NCBI GenBank assembly: GCA_003252145.1
Contig: QKDJ01000101.1
Span: forward strand, 1-8,503
Length of the DNA: 8,503 nucleotides
Direction: 5' to 3'
From: Azovibrio restrictus
GTDB taxonomy: Bacteria > Pseudomonadota > Gammaproteobacteria > Burkholderiales > Rhodocyclaceae
Shown: piece after piece, positions 1 through 6,690 of the stretch
How positions within the stretch are numbered: the stretch's first letter is position 1
How the letters are laid out: each line of letters begins with the position of its first letter
Notes under the pieces: model-generated
Database searches by the model: none
What the model saw: the letters and a program-made list of their open reading frames with translations, nothing else
What the model was told of the DNA's origin: nothing
Program-made: the position numbers and the translations under genes

Positions 1-575
1 GACTGTGCCGAGGTGATGCCACTCAGGGCGGGATACAACTGCAGGGTCTTGTCCACACACCCAGCCCCGTCCGCCAACAGATAGCATCGACCCAGCCGCT
101 GCCACAGGCGCTGCCCCAGAGGGCCATAGCGATAAAGCTCCCACTTGAGCACCGCCCCCTGGGCGGCAATGGTACGGGCACAGATCAGAGGCAGATTGGC
201 CTTGAGCTGCTCGGCAGCCTTGTCCTTGAGCTCCAGCCCATCCAGACAAGCGTCGTACTGCTCCCCTACCAGGGCCCAAAAACCATGAATGATGGTCCAC
301 AGGCGCCGCTCCTCGGAACGGGACAGGCGGGGAGAGTGGATGTAATCCTTGATCAGGCGCCGCAAGTGGGGCTGAGCCGCCTCATCAAGCTGACGCACGA
401 TATTGAAGCGTTGAATCCCGGACAGATAGGCCGTCTTGCAGGACTCCAGCCAACCCACCACCTCGTCCAAAGCCCGGAAGGCATTGTCCACGGGCAACTC
501 GGAAAGGAAACGTTTCAATTCCCGGGCATCAGCCAGGGGGTGATCGGATTTGGCCTGAAACAGATTCTCGAGCAT
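1..575 (-). CDS. Unrecognised protein, N-terminal part (gene runs off the left edge)
   Basis: An open frame on the minus strand continues without a stop to base 1, giving about 191 residues from the ATG at 575. The protein begins MLENLFQAKSDHPLADAREL and looks soluble and largely alpha-helical, with many Leu, Ala, Glu and Arg, no signal peptide and no membrane segment. It has a Trp/Tyr-rich stretch around residues 85-155 (GFWALVGEQYDAC, then a KWELYRYGPLG segment). I do not recognise a catalytic motif. The style vaguely recalls long betaproteobacterial cytoplasmic proteins that end in a PilZ (c-di-GMP-binding) domain, but the C-terminus is not here, so this is only a guess. The start is uncertain: no clear ribosome binding site precedes 575, and the frame stays open upstream with another ATG at 695. 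I prefer 575 because the extension reads unlike ordinary protein and would run through the thyA promoter. The gene is divergent from thyA. Confidence 0.6.
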   Translation of the reverse strand, partial: MLENLFQAKSDHPLADARELKRFLSELPVDNAFRALDEVVGWLESCKTAYLSGIQRFNIVRQLDEAAQPHLRRLIKDYIHSPRLSRSEERRLWTIIHGFWALVGEQYDACLDGLELKDKAAEQLKANLPLICARTIAAQGAVLKWELYRYGPLGQRLWQRLGRCYLLADGAGCVDKTLQLYPALSGITSAQ

Positions 576-648
576 GGACAAGGGCAAGGTTTGATCGGAG
601 CTGGCGCAAGTATATACCAGCGGTCTGAGGGCGCCGTACGCCCATATC

Positions 649-677
649 TTGGGATAAGTGAGCCCCTGAATTAGAAT
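649..677 (+). promoter_or_regulatory. Probable sigma70 promoter of the thyA-pgi-folA operon
   Basis: TTGGGA (649-654, 4 of 6 matches to the -35 consensus) and TAGAAT (672-677, 5 of 6 matches to the -10 consensus) are separated by exactly 17 nt. Transcription would begin near 684 and leave a leader of about 35 nt before the thyA ATG at 719. Position and spacing are right for the operon promoter, but this is read by eye and is untested. Confidence 0.5.
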
Positions 678-718
678 GGCCAACTGATGAACCATCCACT
701 CAGGAATGCTCACGCCCC

Positions 719-1513
719 ATGCAAGCCTATCTCGACCTGATGCGCCACGTTCTGGACCAGGGCCAGGACAAATCCGACCGGACCGGCACAGGCACCCGCT
801 CCGTTTTCGGCCACCAGATGCGTTTCGACCTGAGCCAGGGTTTTCCCGTCCTGACCACCAAAAAACTGCACCTGAAGTCCATCATTCACGAGTTGCTGTG
901 GTTCCTCAAAGGGGATACCAATATTGGCTACCTGAAGGAAAATGGCGTACGCATCTGGGACGAATGGGCTGACGAACAGGGTAACCTGGGACCCGTGTAT
1001 GGCCACCAATGGCGTCACTGGCCCGCCCGCGACGGAAGCGAAATCGACCAGATCGTGCAACTGGTGGAAAGCCTGAAAAAGAACCCGGATTCCCGCCGCC
1101 ACCTGGTCACGGCCTGGAATCCCACGGACGTGGATCAGATGGCTCTGCCCCCCTGCCACTGCCTGTTCCAGTTCTACGTGGCCAATGGCAAGCTTTCCTG
1201 CCAGCTCTATCAGCGCAGCGCCGACATCTTCCTGGGCGTGCCCTTCAACATTGCCTCCTACGCCCTGCTCACCCTGATGCTGGCTCAAGTGTGCGGTTAC
1301 GAACCAGGGGATTTCGTTCACACCCTGGGAGATGCCCACCTGTACAGCAACCACTTTGAACAGGCCCAATTGCAACTCACCCGGGAACCTCGTCCCCTGC
1401 CCCGCATGTGGATCAACCCGGAGATCACGGATCTGTTCGCCTTCCACTTCGAAGACTTCCGCCTGGAAGGCTACGACCCTCACCCCCATATTTCCGCACC
1501 GGTAGCCGTCTGA
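719..1513 (+). CDS. thyA: Thymidylate synthase
   Basis: ThyA methylates dUMP to dTMP with 5,10-methylenetetrahydrofolate, releasing dihydrofolate. It is a cytoplasmic homodimer and the only de novo source of dTMP in organisms without ThyX. The 264-residue product has the same length as E. coli ThyA and aligns with it end to end without evident gaps. The nucleophile is Cys146 in the [11 protein letters not shown] motif. Other expected residues are present: Arg21 (DRTGTGT), the phosphate-binding Arg126/Arg127 (DSRRHLV), Arg166-Ser167 and Asp169 (QRSADIF), Asn177 (PFNIASY), and His207/Tyr209 (DAHLYSNH). The C-terminus PVAV corresponds to the family's closing PVAI. AGGAA at 702-706 is a plausible but distant Shine-Dalgarno, 12 nt before the ATG. 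The stop is one base from the pgi start, so the two are probably translationally coupled. It is the first gene of an operon with pgi and folA, and folA recycles the dihydrofolate it makes. The gene is intact with nothing missing. Confidence 0.98.
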   Translation: MQAYLDLMRHVLDQGQDKSDRTGTGTRSVFGHQMRFDLSQGFPVLTTKKLHLKSIIHELLWFLKGDTNIGYLKENGVRIWDEWADEQGNLGPVYGHQWRHWPARDGSEIDQIVQLVESLKKNPDSRRHLVTAWNPTDVDQMALPPCHCLFQFYVANGKLSCQLYQRSADIFLGVPFNIASYALLTLMLAQVCGYEPGDFVHTLGDAHLYSNHFEQAQLQLTREPRPLPRMWINPEITDLFAFHFEDFRLEGYDPHPHISAPVAV

Positions 1514-1514
1514 C

Positions 1515-3122
1515 ATGACCGACACCCAGACCCGCCCCGCCTGGCAGGCTTTGCTGGCCCATGCCGATCAACTGAAGCTCAGCCATCTGCGCGAACTATT
1601 CGCAGAACACCCGAGCCGCTTCAAGGATTTTTCCCTGGGCCAAGGGGAACTGCTGTTGGACTTCTCCAAGCAGCGCATTACCCGGGAAACCCTGGACCTG
1701 CTGCACAACCTGGCCCAGGCCAGCCAGGTCGAGAACTGGCTAAAGCGCATGGTCAACGGAGAGGCCATCAACCACACGGAACAACGGGCCGTGCTGCACA
1801 TGGCCCTACGTGCGCCTCTGGACTATGCCCTCCCGCTTCAGGGTGAATCGACCCAACCGGAGATTCATCACACCCTGGATCGCATGCGGGATTTCTGTCA
1901 GTCCATCCACGCTGGTCAATGGCTGGGATATGACGGCGCCCCCATTACGGACGTGGTCAATATCGGGATCGGAGGCTCAGACCTGGGCCCCAGAATGGCC
2001 GTCCGTGCCCTGGCTGCCCACCAGCAGCCCGACCTGCGGGTACACTTTGTCTCCAATATCGACGGAGCAGACCTGGCACCCTTGCTGGCCCGCCTCAACC
2101 CCCGCACCACCCTGTTCCTGGTAGTGAGCAAGACCTTCAGCACCCAGGAAACCCTGGCCAACGCCCGCTCCGCCCGAGCCTGGTTGCTGGCCCACGCCCC
2201 AGACGACTCGGCGGTGGCCCGCCATTTCGTGGCAGTTTCCACCAATCTCAAAGCCACGGCAGCTTTTGGCATTGCAGGGGAAAACGTATTCCAGTTCCGG
2301 GACTGGGTAGGCGGGCGCTTTTCCCTCTGGTCTCCGGTTGGACTCTCCATCGCCCTGGCCATCGGCTTTCATAATTTCGAAGCCCTGCTGGCTGGCGCCC
2401 ATGCCATGGACCAGCACTTCCTGGAAGCCCCCGCCCGGGAAAACCTACCCCTGACCTTGGCCCTGCTGGATGTGTGGAACACCAACTGCATCGGCGCCTA
2501 CAGCCACGGCATTTTCCCCTACTGCCAGTCTCTGGAATTTTTCCCGGCCTACCTGCAGCAACTGGAAATGGAGAGCACCGGGAAATCGGTCAATCGGGAA
2601 GGGGAGCCCATGGCCTACAAGAGCTGTCCCATCATCTGGGGTAGTACCGGCACCAATGGCCAGCACTCCTTCTTCCAGCTCCTGCACCAGGGAGGACAGC
2701 CCATCCCCAGCGACTTCATCCTGCTGCGCAATTCCGACTTCCCCCTACCCGGCCACCACGCCCAGTTGTTGGCCAACGGGCTGGCCCAGTCCGCTGCCCT
2801 GGCCTTCGGCCAAACGGCAGAGGAAGCCCGGGCTGGGGGTATTCCGGAGCATCTGGTGCCCTATCGCACCTTCCCCGGCAACCAGCCCTCCACCACCCTA
2901 TTGCTGGAGCGCCTGACACCCCAGACGCTGGGCCAACTGCTGGCCCTCTATGAACACAAGGTGTTTTGCCAAGGCGTGCTCTGGAACGTGAATGCTTTCG
3001 ACCAGTGGGGTGTGGAACTGGGCAAACAGATGGCCAATGCCCTGCTGCCCAGCCTGTCGGGCGAGTCCTGCCCGGCCCACCTGGATGCCTCTACCCGGGG
3101 ACTGCTGCAGGCGCTTCAATAG
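1515..3122 (+). CDS. pgi: Glucose-6-phosphate isomerase
   Basis: Pgi interconverts glucose 6-phosphate and fructose 6-phosphate in glycolysis and gluconeogenesis and is a cytoplasmic dimer. The 535 residues are slightly fewer than the 549 of E. coli Pgi, with recognisable similarity along the full length. Visible landmarks are the sugar-phosphate-binding VNIGIGGSDLGP and SKTFSTQET loops, the first family signature DWVGGRFSLWSPVG, and the second signature ending FDQWGVELGK. The likely catalytic residues are Glu353 (MESTGKS), His384 (GQHSFFQ) and Lys504 (GVELGK). The start at 1515 follows the thyA stop by one base, and homologues begin at about this point. No separate Shine-Dalgarno is obvious, which fits translational coupling to thyA. 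The stop lies 8 nt before the folA ATG. Its placement between two folate/dTMP genes is the only odd thing about it; the protein itself looks complete and normal. Confidence 0.97.
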   Translation: MTDTQTRPAWQALLAHADQLKLSHLRELFAEHPSRFKDFSLGQGELLLDFSKQRITRETLDLLHNLAQASQVENWLKRMVNGEAINHTEQRAVLHMALRAPLDYALPLQGESTQPEIHHTLDRMRDFCQSIHAGQWLGYDGAPITDVVNIGIGGSDLGPRMAVRALAAHQQPDLRVHFVSNIDGADLAPLLARLNPRTTLFLVVSKTFSTQETLANARSARAWLLAHAPDDSAVARHFVAVSTNLKATAAFGIAGENVFQFRDWVGGRFSLWSPVGLSIALAIGFHNFEALLAGAHAMDQHFLEAPARENLPLTLALLDVWNTNCIGAYSHGIFPYCQSLEFFPAYLQQLEMESTGKSVNREGEPMAYKSCPIIWGSTGTNGQHSFFQLLHQGGQPIPSDFILLRNSDFPLPGHHAQLLANGLAQSAALAFGQTAEEARAGGIPEHLVPYRTFPGNQPSTTLLLERLTPQTLGQLLALYEHKVFCQGVLWNVNAFDQWGVELGKQMANALLPSLSGESCPAHLDASTRGLLQALQ

Positions 3123-3124
3123 GA
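3121..3124 (+). promoter_or_regulatory. Ribosome binding site of folA
   Basis: AGGA lies 6 nt before the ATG at 3131 and overlaps the pgi stop codon (TAG at 3120-3122). It supports the short folA start over the longer open frame that begins inside pgi. Confidence 0.7.
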
Positions 3125-3130
3125 TTCCCC

Positions 3131-3637
3131 ATGACTCAAGCCCCTCACCCTCGCCTCACCCTGATTGCCGCCGTCGCCCGGGATCGGGTCATCGGCATCA
3201 ACAACACCCTGCCCTGGCACCTGCCCGAAGACCTGAAACATTTCCGCGAGATCACCCGGGGCCATCCGGTGATCATGGGCCGCAAGACCTGGGAATCCCT
3301 ACCGGAAGCCTTCCGTCCCCTGCCCGGTCGACTCAATGTGGTGATCAGCCGCCAGGCGGATTATGCCGCGCCCGGTGCTCAGGTGGTCTCGTCCCTGGAG
3401 GCCGCCCTGGAGCTGGCTCATGACCTGCCGGAAATCTTCGTGATCGGGGGCGAACAACTCTACGCCCTGGCCCTGCCCCAAGCCGATCGCCTGCTCCTGA
3501 CAGAAGTGGAAATGGATGTGGCGGGTGATGCCTGGTTCCCGGAATTCAGCCGGGAAACCTGGATGGAAAACAGCCGGGAAGTCCATGTAAGTGCCGACGG
3601 CATCACCTTTGCTTTCGTGAGCTACGAACGGGGCTAA
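3131..3637 (+). CDS. folA: Dihydrofolate reductase
   Basis: FolA reduces dihydrofolate to tetrahydrofolate with NADPH, restoring the cofactor oxidised by ThyA; it is the target of trimethoprim. The 168-residue product is near the 159 of E. coli FolA. It shows the Met20-loop region DRVIGINNTLPWHLPEDL with the substrate-protonating Asp34, the VIMGRKTWESL NADPH-binding stretch, PLPGRLNVVIS, and the VIGGEQLY cofactor loop followed by LTEVEMDVAGDAWFP. I chose the ATG at 3131 because AGGA (3121-3124) sits 6 nt upstream and the family core begins a few residues later. The frame is open further upstream to 2966, but that part lies inside pgi in another frame. It is the last gene of the operon, and a terminator hairpin begins 17 nt after its stop. 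Nothing suggests a mobile, resistance-type dfr gene. Confidence 0.97.
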   Translation: MTQAPHPRLTLIAAVARDRVIGINNTLPWHLPEDLKHFREITRGHPVIMGRKTWESLPEAFRPLPGRLNVVISRQADYAAPGAQVVSSLEAALELAHDLPEIFVIGGEQLYALALPQADRLLLTEVEMDVAGDAWFPEFSRETWMENSREVHVSADGITFAFVSYERG

Positions 3638-3654
3638 ACCCTTCAATCCCGGAC

Positions 3655-3689
3655 ATGAAAAAGCCGCGCATGAAGCGCGGCTTTTTCAT
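3655..3689. terminator. Bidirectional rho-independent terminator
   Basis: A perfect 15-bp inverted repeat (ATGAAAAAGCCGCGC and its complement) encloses a 5-nt loop, ATGAA. The GC-rich core is flanked by A5 on the left and T5 on the right, so RNA from either strand ends in a run of U. It lies 17 nt after the folA stop and 26 nt after the decarboxylase stop (3716-3718). This is the expected arrangement for one terminator shared by two converging units. Confidence 0.93.
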
Positions 3690-3715
3690 GGGTGGAATAC
3701 TGCGAATACAGAAAA

Positions 3716-5941
3716 TCAGGCCACGCAATCCACGTAGTAACGCCCCTCCGAATCCTTCACCAGCCCATGCACATCCGTTTCAAAACCGGGGAACAGGCGG
3801 TTGAAGTCCCGGGCGAATTGCAGGTAGCGCATGATGGTCTGGTTGAAGCGCTCCCCGGGAATCAGCAGGGGGATACCGGGAGGATAAGGGGTCAGCAGCA
3901 CGGCAGTGATACGGCCTTCCAGATCGTCGATACCCACCCGTTCGATTTCCCGGTGAGCCATCTTGGCGAAGGCATCGGCGGGGCGCATGGCAGGCTCCAT
4001 GCTGGAGAGGTACATCTCCGTGGTCAGACGGGCCACGTCATTTTCCTTGTACACCGCGTGAATCTGCTTGCACAGGTCCTTGAGGCCCACCCGCTCGTAA
4101 CGGGGGTTCTTGGCCACGAATTCGGGCAGCACCTTCCACAGGGGCTGGTTCCGGTCGTAATCGTCCTTGAATTGCTGCAGGGCGGTCACCAGGGTGTTCC
4201 AGCGGCCCTTGGTGATGCCGATGGTGAACATGATGAAGAAGCTGTAGAGGCCACACTTCTCCACGATCACCCCGTGCTCGGCCAGGTATTTGGTAACGAT
4301 GGCCGCGGGAATGCCCCGCTCGGCAAACTCGCCGGACACATCCAGGCCCGGGGTGATGATGGTGGCCTTGATGGGGTCCAGCATATTGAAGCCTTCGGCC
4401 AGGTTGCCGAAGCCGTGCCAGCGCTCGCCGGGCTTCAACATCCAGGCATCCCGCTCCTCGATGCCTTCTTCGGACAGGTCGTCCGGGCCCCAGACCTTGA
4501 ACCACCAACCGGCGCCCCACTCCTGCTCCACCTTGCGCATGGCGCGGCGGAAATCCAGGGCTTCCATGATGGACTCTTCCACCAGGGCCTTGCCGCCCGG
4601 CTCTTCCATCATGGCCGCCGCCACATCGCAGGAAGCGATGATGGAGTACTGGGGCGAGGTGGAGGTGTGCATCAGGTAGGCTTCGTTGAACACATCCCGG
4701 TCCAGCTTGTTGTTCTCCGCATCCTGCACCAGGATTTGCGAGGCCTGGGACAGACCGGCCAGCAACTTGTGGGTAGACTGGGTGGCGAACACCATGGATT
4801 CCTGGCAACGTGCCCGCTCGGCGCCGATGGCGTGGTAGTCCCCGTAGAAGTCGTGGAAGGCCGCGTGGGGCAGCCAGGCTTCGTCAAAGTGCAGGGTATC
4901 GATCTTGCCGTCCAGCTCTTCCTTGATGGCCTCCACGTTGTAGAGCACCCCATCGTAGGTGGACTGGGTGATGGTCAGCACCCGGGGCTTGCCCTTGGCA
5001 TCCTTGGCAAAGGGGTGGGCGGCAATCTTCTTCTGAATGTTTTCCCAGGCGAATTCGGACTTGGGAATGGGGCCAATGATGCCGTAGTTGTTGCGGGTAG
5101 GCATGAGGAAGACGGGAATCGCCCCGGTCATCATGATGGCATGCAGGATGGACTTGTGGCAGTTGCGGTCCACCAGCACGATGTCCCCCGGCGCCACGGT
5201 GGAGTGCCAGACGATCTTGTTGGAAGTGGAAGTGCCGTTGGTGACGAAATACAGGTGATCCGCATTGAAGATGCGCGCTGCATTACGTTCGGAAGCGGCC
5301 ACAGGCCCCGTGTGGTCCAGCAATTGGCCCAATTCTTCCACGGCGTTGCAGACGTCGGCACGCAGCATGTTCTCGCCGAAGAACTGGTGGAACATCTGGC
5401 CCACCGGTGACTTCAGGAAGGCCACGCCGCCCGAGTGACCGGGACAGTGCCAGGAATAGGAGCCGTCGGCCGCATAGTGGGTCAGGGCCCGGAAGAAGGG
5501 GGGCGGCAAGGATTCCACATAGGTCCGGGCCTCCCGCACCACGTAGCGGGCGATGAATTCCGGCGTGTCTTCATACATGTGGATGAAGCCGTGCAGTTCC
5601 CGCAGCACGTCATTGGGAATGTGCCGGGAGGTACGGGTCTCCCCGTGCAGGAAGATGGGGATGTCCGTATTGCGATGGCGAATTTCTTCCACGAAGGCCC
5701 GCAGTTCGGCGATGGTCTCCTCGGGCTCCAGCACCAGTTCCTCATCGTCGATGGAGAGCACGAAGGCGGAGCCCCGGCTTTGCTGCTGGGCGAAGGAGGA
5801 AAGGTCCCCGTAACTGGTCACCCCCAACACCTCCATGCCCTCTTTCTCGATGGCCTCGGCCAAGGCCCGAATGCCCAGCCCCGAGGCATTCTCGGAACGG
5901 AAGTCTTCGTCGATGATGATGACAGGAAAATGGAAGCGCAT
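3716..5941 (-). CDS. PLP-dependent Orn/Lys/Arg decarboxylase (fold I, AdiA/LdcI type)
   Basis: The enzyme removes CO2 from a basic amino acid, making agmatine, cadaverine or putrescine, and acts in polyamine supply or acid resistance. The 741 residues match the family size (E. coli AdiA 755, LdcI 715). In order they comprise an N-terminal receiver-like wing domain (about 1-125, IIIDEDFRSENASGLG), the PLP domain (about 130-440) and a C-terminal domain ending in YPPGIPLLIPGE and PGFETDVHG. The PLP Schiff-base lysine is Lys392 in ATQSTHKLL. HFDEAW carries the Asp that pairs with the pyridine nitrogen, and NGTSTSNK and DRNCHKS are typical cofactor-region motifs. Some segments resemble AdiA (HFDEAW), others LdcI (PTRNNYGI, QSTHKLLAGLSQAS, YLAEHGVIVEK), so I leave the substrate open. 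I start at 5941, not at an upstream ATG at 5983, because GAGGG lies 7 nt before 5941 and the family begins at MRFHFPVIIIDEDF. Last gene of the minus-strand group. Confidence 0.93.
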   Translation of the reverse strand: MRFHFPVIIIDEDFRSENASGLGIRALAEAIEKEGMEVLGVTSYGDLSSFAQQQSRGSAFVLSIDDEELVLEPEETIAELRAFVEEIRHRNTDIPIFLHGETRTSRHIPNDVLRELHGFIHMYEDTPEFIARYVVREARTYVESLPPPFFRALTHYAADGSYSWHCPGHSGGVAFLKSPVGQMFHQFFGENMLRADVCNAVEELGQLLDHTGPVAASERNAARIFNADHLYFVTNGTSTSNKIVWHSTVAPGDIVLVDRNCHKSILHAIMMTGAIPVFLMPTRNNYGIIGPIPKSEFAWENIQKKIAAHPFAKDAKGKPRVLTITQSTYDGVLYNVEAIKEELDGKIDTLHFDEAWLPHAAFHDFYGDYHAIGAERARCQESMVFATQSTHKLLAGLSQASQILVQDAENNKLDRDVFNEAYLMHTSTSPQYSIIASCDVAAAMMEEPGGKALVEESIMEALDFRRAMRKVEQEWGAGWWFKVWGPDDLSEEGIEERDAWMLKPGERWHGFGNLAEGFNMLDPIKATIITPGLDVSGEFAERGIPAAIVTKYLAEHGVIVEKCGLYSFFIMFTIGITKGRWNTLVTALQQFKDDYDRNQPLWKVLPEFVAKNPRYERVGLKDLCKQIHAVYKENDVARLTTEMYLSSMEPAMRPADAFAKMAHREIERVGIDDLEGRITAVLLTPYPPGIPLLIPGERFNQTIMRYLQFARDFNRLFPGFETDVHGLVKDSEGRYYVDCVA

Positions 5942-5948
5942 GGCAGAA

Positions 5949-5953
5949 CCCTC
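5949..5953 (-). promoter_or_regulatory. Ribosome binding site deciding the decarboxylase start
   Basis: Read on the minus strand this is GAGGG, placed 7 nt before the ATG at 5941. The in-frame ATG 42 nt further upstream (5983) has no purine-rich site before it and falls on the arm of an inverted repeat. This favours the shorter protein. Confidence 0.65.
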
Positions 5954-5982
5954 AGAAAGCGGTCGGGAGTGGTTGAAATGCA

Positions 5983-6028
5983 TGACGGAACGTCCAAGCC
6001 GATGAAGCCATCGATTGTCGTTCCGTCA
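5983..6028. repeat. Long imperfect palindrome between dcd and the decarboxylase gene
   Basis: TGACGGAACG (5983-5992) is matched exactly by CGTTCCGTCA (6019-6028). Inside, CAA (5995-5997) can pair with TTG (6015-6017), and CGATG (6000-6004) with CATCG (6009-6013) around the loop AAGC. The whole can fold into a stem of 18 base pairs with two small internal loops. It begins 22 nt past the dcd stop and ends 42 nt before the decarboxylase ATG. On the minus strand the following bases are not T-rich, so it is not a standard terminator. It could be an mRNA structure that stabilises or attenuates the message, or a protein-binding palindrome. Confidence 0.7.
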
Positions 6029-6049
6029 GATGAAAGGAAAATGAAAGGC

Positions 6050-6616
6050 TTAGATCTTGGGCAGAGTAACGCCCACCTGGCCCTGGTATTTGCCGCCCCG
6101 GTCCTTGTAGGAGGTCTCGCAGATCTCGTCGGACTCGAAGAACAGCACCTGGGCACAACCCTCACCCGCGTAGATTTTGGCCGGCAGGGGGGTGGTGTTG
6201 GAGAATTCCAGGGTCACGTAGCCTTCCCATTCGGGTTCGAAGGGGGTCACATTGACGATAATGCCGCAGCGGGCATAGGTACTCTTGCCAAGGCAGACAG
6301 TCAGGACGCTGCGGGGAATGCGGAAATACTCCACCGTGCGGGCCAGGGCGAAGGAATTGGGCGGGATGATGCAATAGTCGCCCTCGATATCCACATAGTT
6401 CTTCTCGTCGAACTGTTTGGGGTCCACCACGGTGGAATTGATGTTGGTGAACACCTTGAATTCCCGGGCGCAGCGGATGTCGTAGCCGTAGCTGGAGGTG
6501 CCGTAGGAGACGATCTTCTGGCCATTGGCCTCACGCACAAGGCCGGGCTCGAAGGGCTCGATCATGCCGTGCTCTTCCGCCATGCGGCGTATCCACTTGT
6601 CTGACTTGATGGCCAT
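6050..6616 (-). CDS. dcd: dCTP deaminase
   Basis: Dcd deaminates dCTP to dUTP, which a dUTPase turns into dUMP for thymidylate synthase. It belongs to the trimeric dUTPase/Dcd fold and acts in the cytoplasm. The 188-residue product matches the usual length of the family. The catalytic Glu137 lies in GYVTLEFSN, and Ser112 and Arg116 are in GKSTYAR, aligning with Ser111, Arg115 and Glu138 of the E. coli enzyme. Other conserved stretches are [25 protein letters not shown] and the C-terminal [13 protein letters not shown]. It lacks the features I associate with bifunctional dCTP deaminase/dUTPases, so I expect the monofunctional form. I start at the ATG at 6616, not the in-frame TTG at 6637, because homologues begin [10 protein letters not shown] and because AGGA (minus strand of 6627-6630) lies 10 nt upstream. 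It is downstream of apbC but separated from it by a terminator hairpin whose T-run ends only 19 nt before this ATG. Confidence 0.97.
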   Translation of the reverse strand: MAIKSDKWIRRMAEEHGMIEPFEPGLVREANGQKIVSYGTSSYGYDIRCAREFKVFTNINSTVVDPKQFDEKNYVDIEGDYCIIPPNSFALARTVEYFRIPRSVLTVCLGKSTYARCGIIVNVTPFEPEWEGYVTLEFSNTTPLPAKIYAGEGCAQVLFFESDEICETSYKDRGGKYQGQVGVTLPKI

Positions 6617-6635
6617 GATGAAGGCGTCCTGCCAC

Positions 6636-6667
6636 AAAAAAACAAAGGCGGGATTTTACCCGCCTTT
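6636..6667 (-). terminator. Rho-independent terminator after apbC
   Basis: On the minus strand AAAGGCGGG (6667-6659) pairs with CCCGCCTTT (6652-6644) around a six-base loop TAAAAT, and one G then leads into seven T (6642-6636). This is a textbook intrinsic terminator placed 23 nt after the apbC stop. The dcd ATG follows 19 nt beyond the T-run, so dcd must be reached by partial read-through or from a promoter overlapping the hairpin. Confidence 0.9.
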
Positions 6668-6679
6668 ATTCCCTGTAAT
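6653..6679 (-). promoter_or_regulatory. Weak candidate promoter of dcd overlapping the apbC terminator
   Basis: On the minus strand ATTACA (6679-6674, 4 of 6 matches to -35) and TAAAAT (6658-6653, 5 of 6 matches to -10) are 15 nt apart, shorter than the ideal 17. The -10 box is the loop of the apbC terminator. RNA starting near 6646 would contain only the second arm of the hairpin and so would escape termination. Speculative. Confidence 0.2.
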
Positions 6680-6690
6680 GTGTAAAAAAA

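Noticed and set aside
609..614. TATACT on the minus strand as a -10 box for the left-edge gene
   Set aside because: The hexamer is good, but nothing resembling a -35 box lies 16-18 nt upstream, so it is not listed as a promoter.
285..674. Plus-strand open frame (129 codons) opposite the left-edge gene
   Set aside because: The minus-strand reading over the same bases gives a more protein-like helical sequence that stays open to the window edge. The plus-strand frame has no recognisable features.
710..1525. Minus-strand open frame (271 codons) opposite thyA
   Set aside because: It covers almost exactly the thyA gene, which has every catalytic residue. The antisense translation has no family resemblance.
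2966..3130. N-terminal extension of FolA by 55 residues inside pgi
   Set aside because: The frame is open by chance in pgi. The ATG at 3131 has a ribosome binding site and gives a normal-length DHFR.
3692..5410. Long plus-strand open frame (572 codons) opposite the decarboxylase gene
   Set aside because: It lies entirely antisense to a clearly recognised enzyme. Its translation is rich in His, Gly, Val and Gln with no domain, as expected from reading the complement of GC-rich codons.
5435..6604. Plus-strand open frame (389 codons) spanning the antisense of the decarboxylase start and dcd
   Set aside because: It crosses two real genes and their gap on the opposite strand and shows no recognisable protein features, so it is an antisense shadow.
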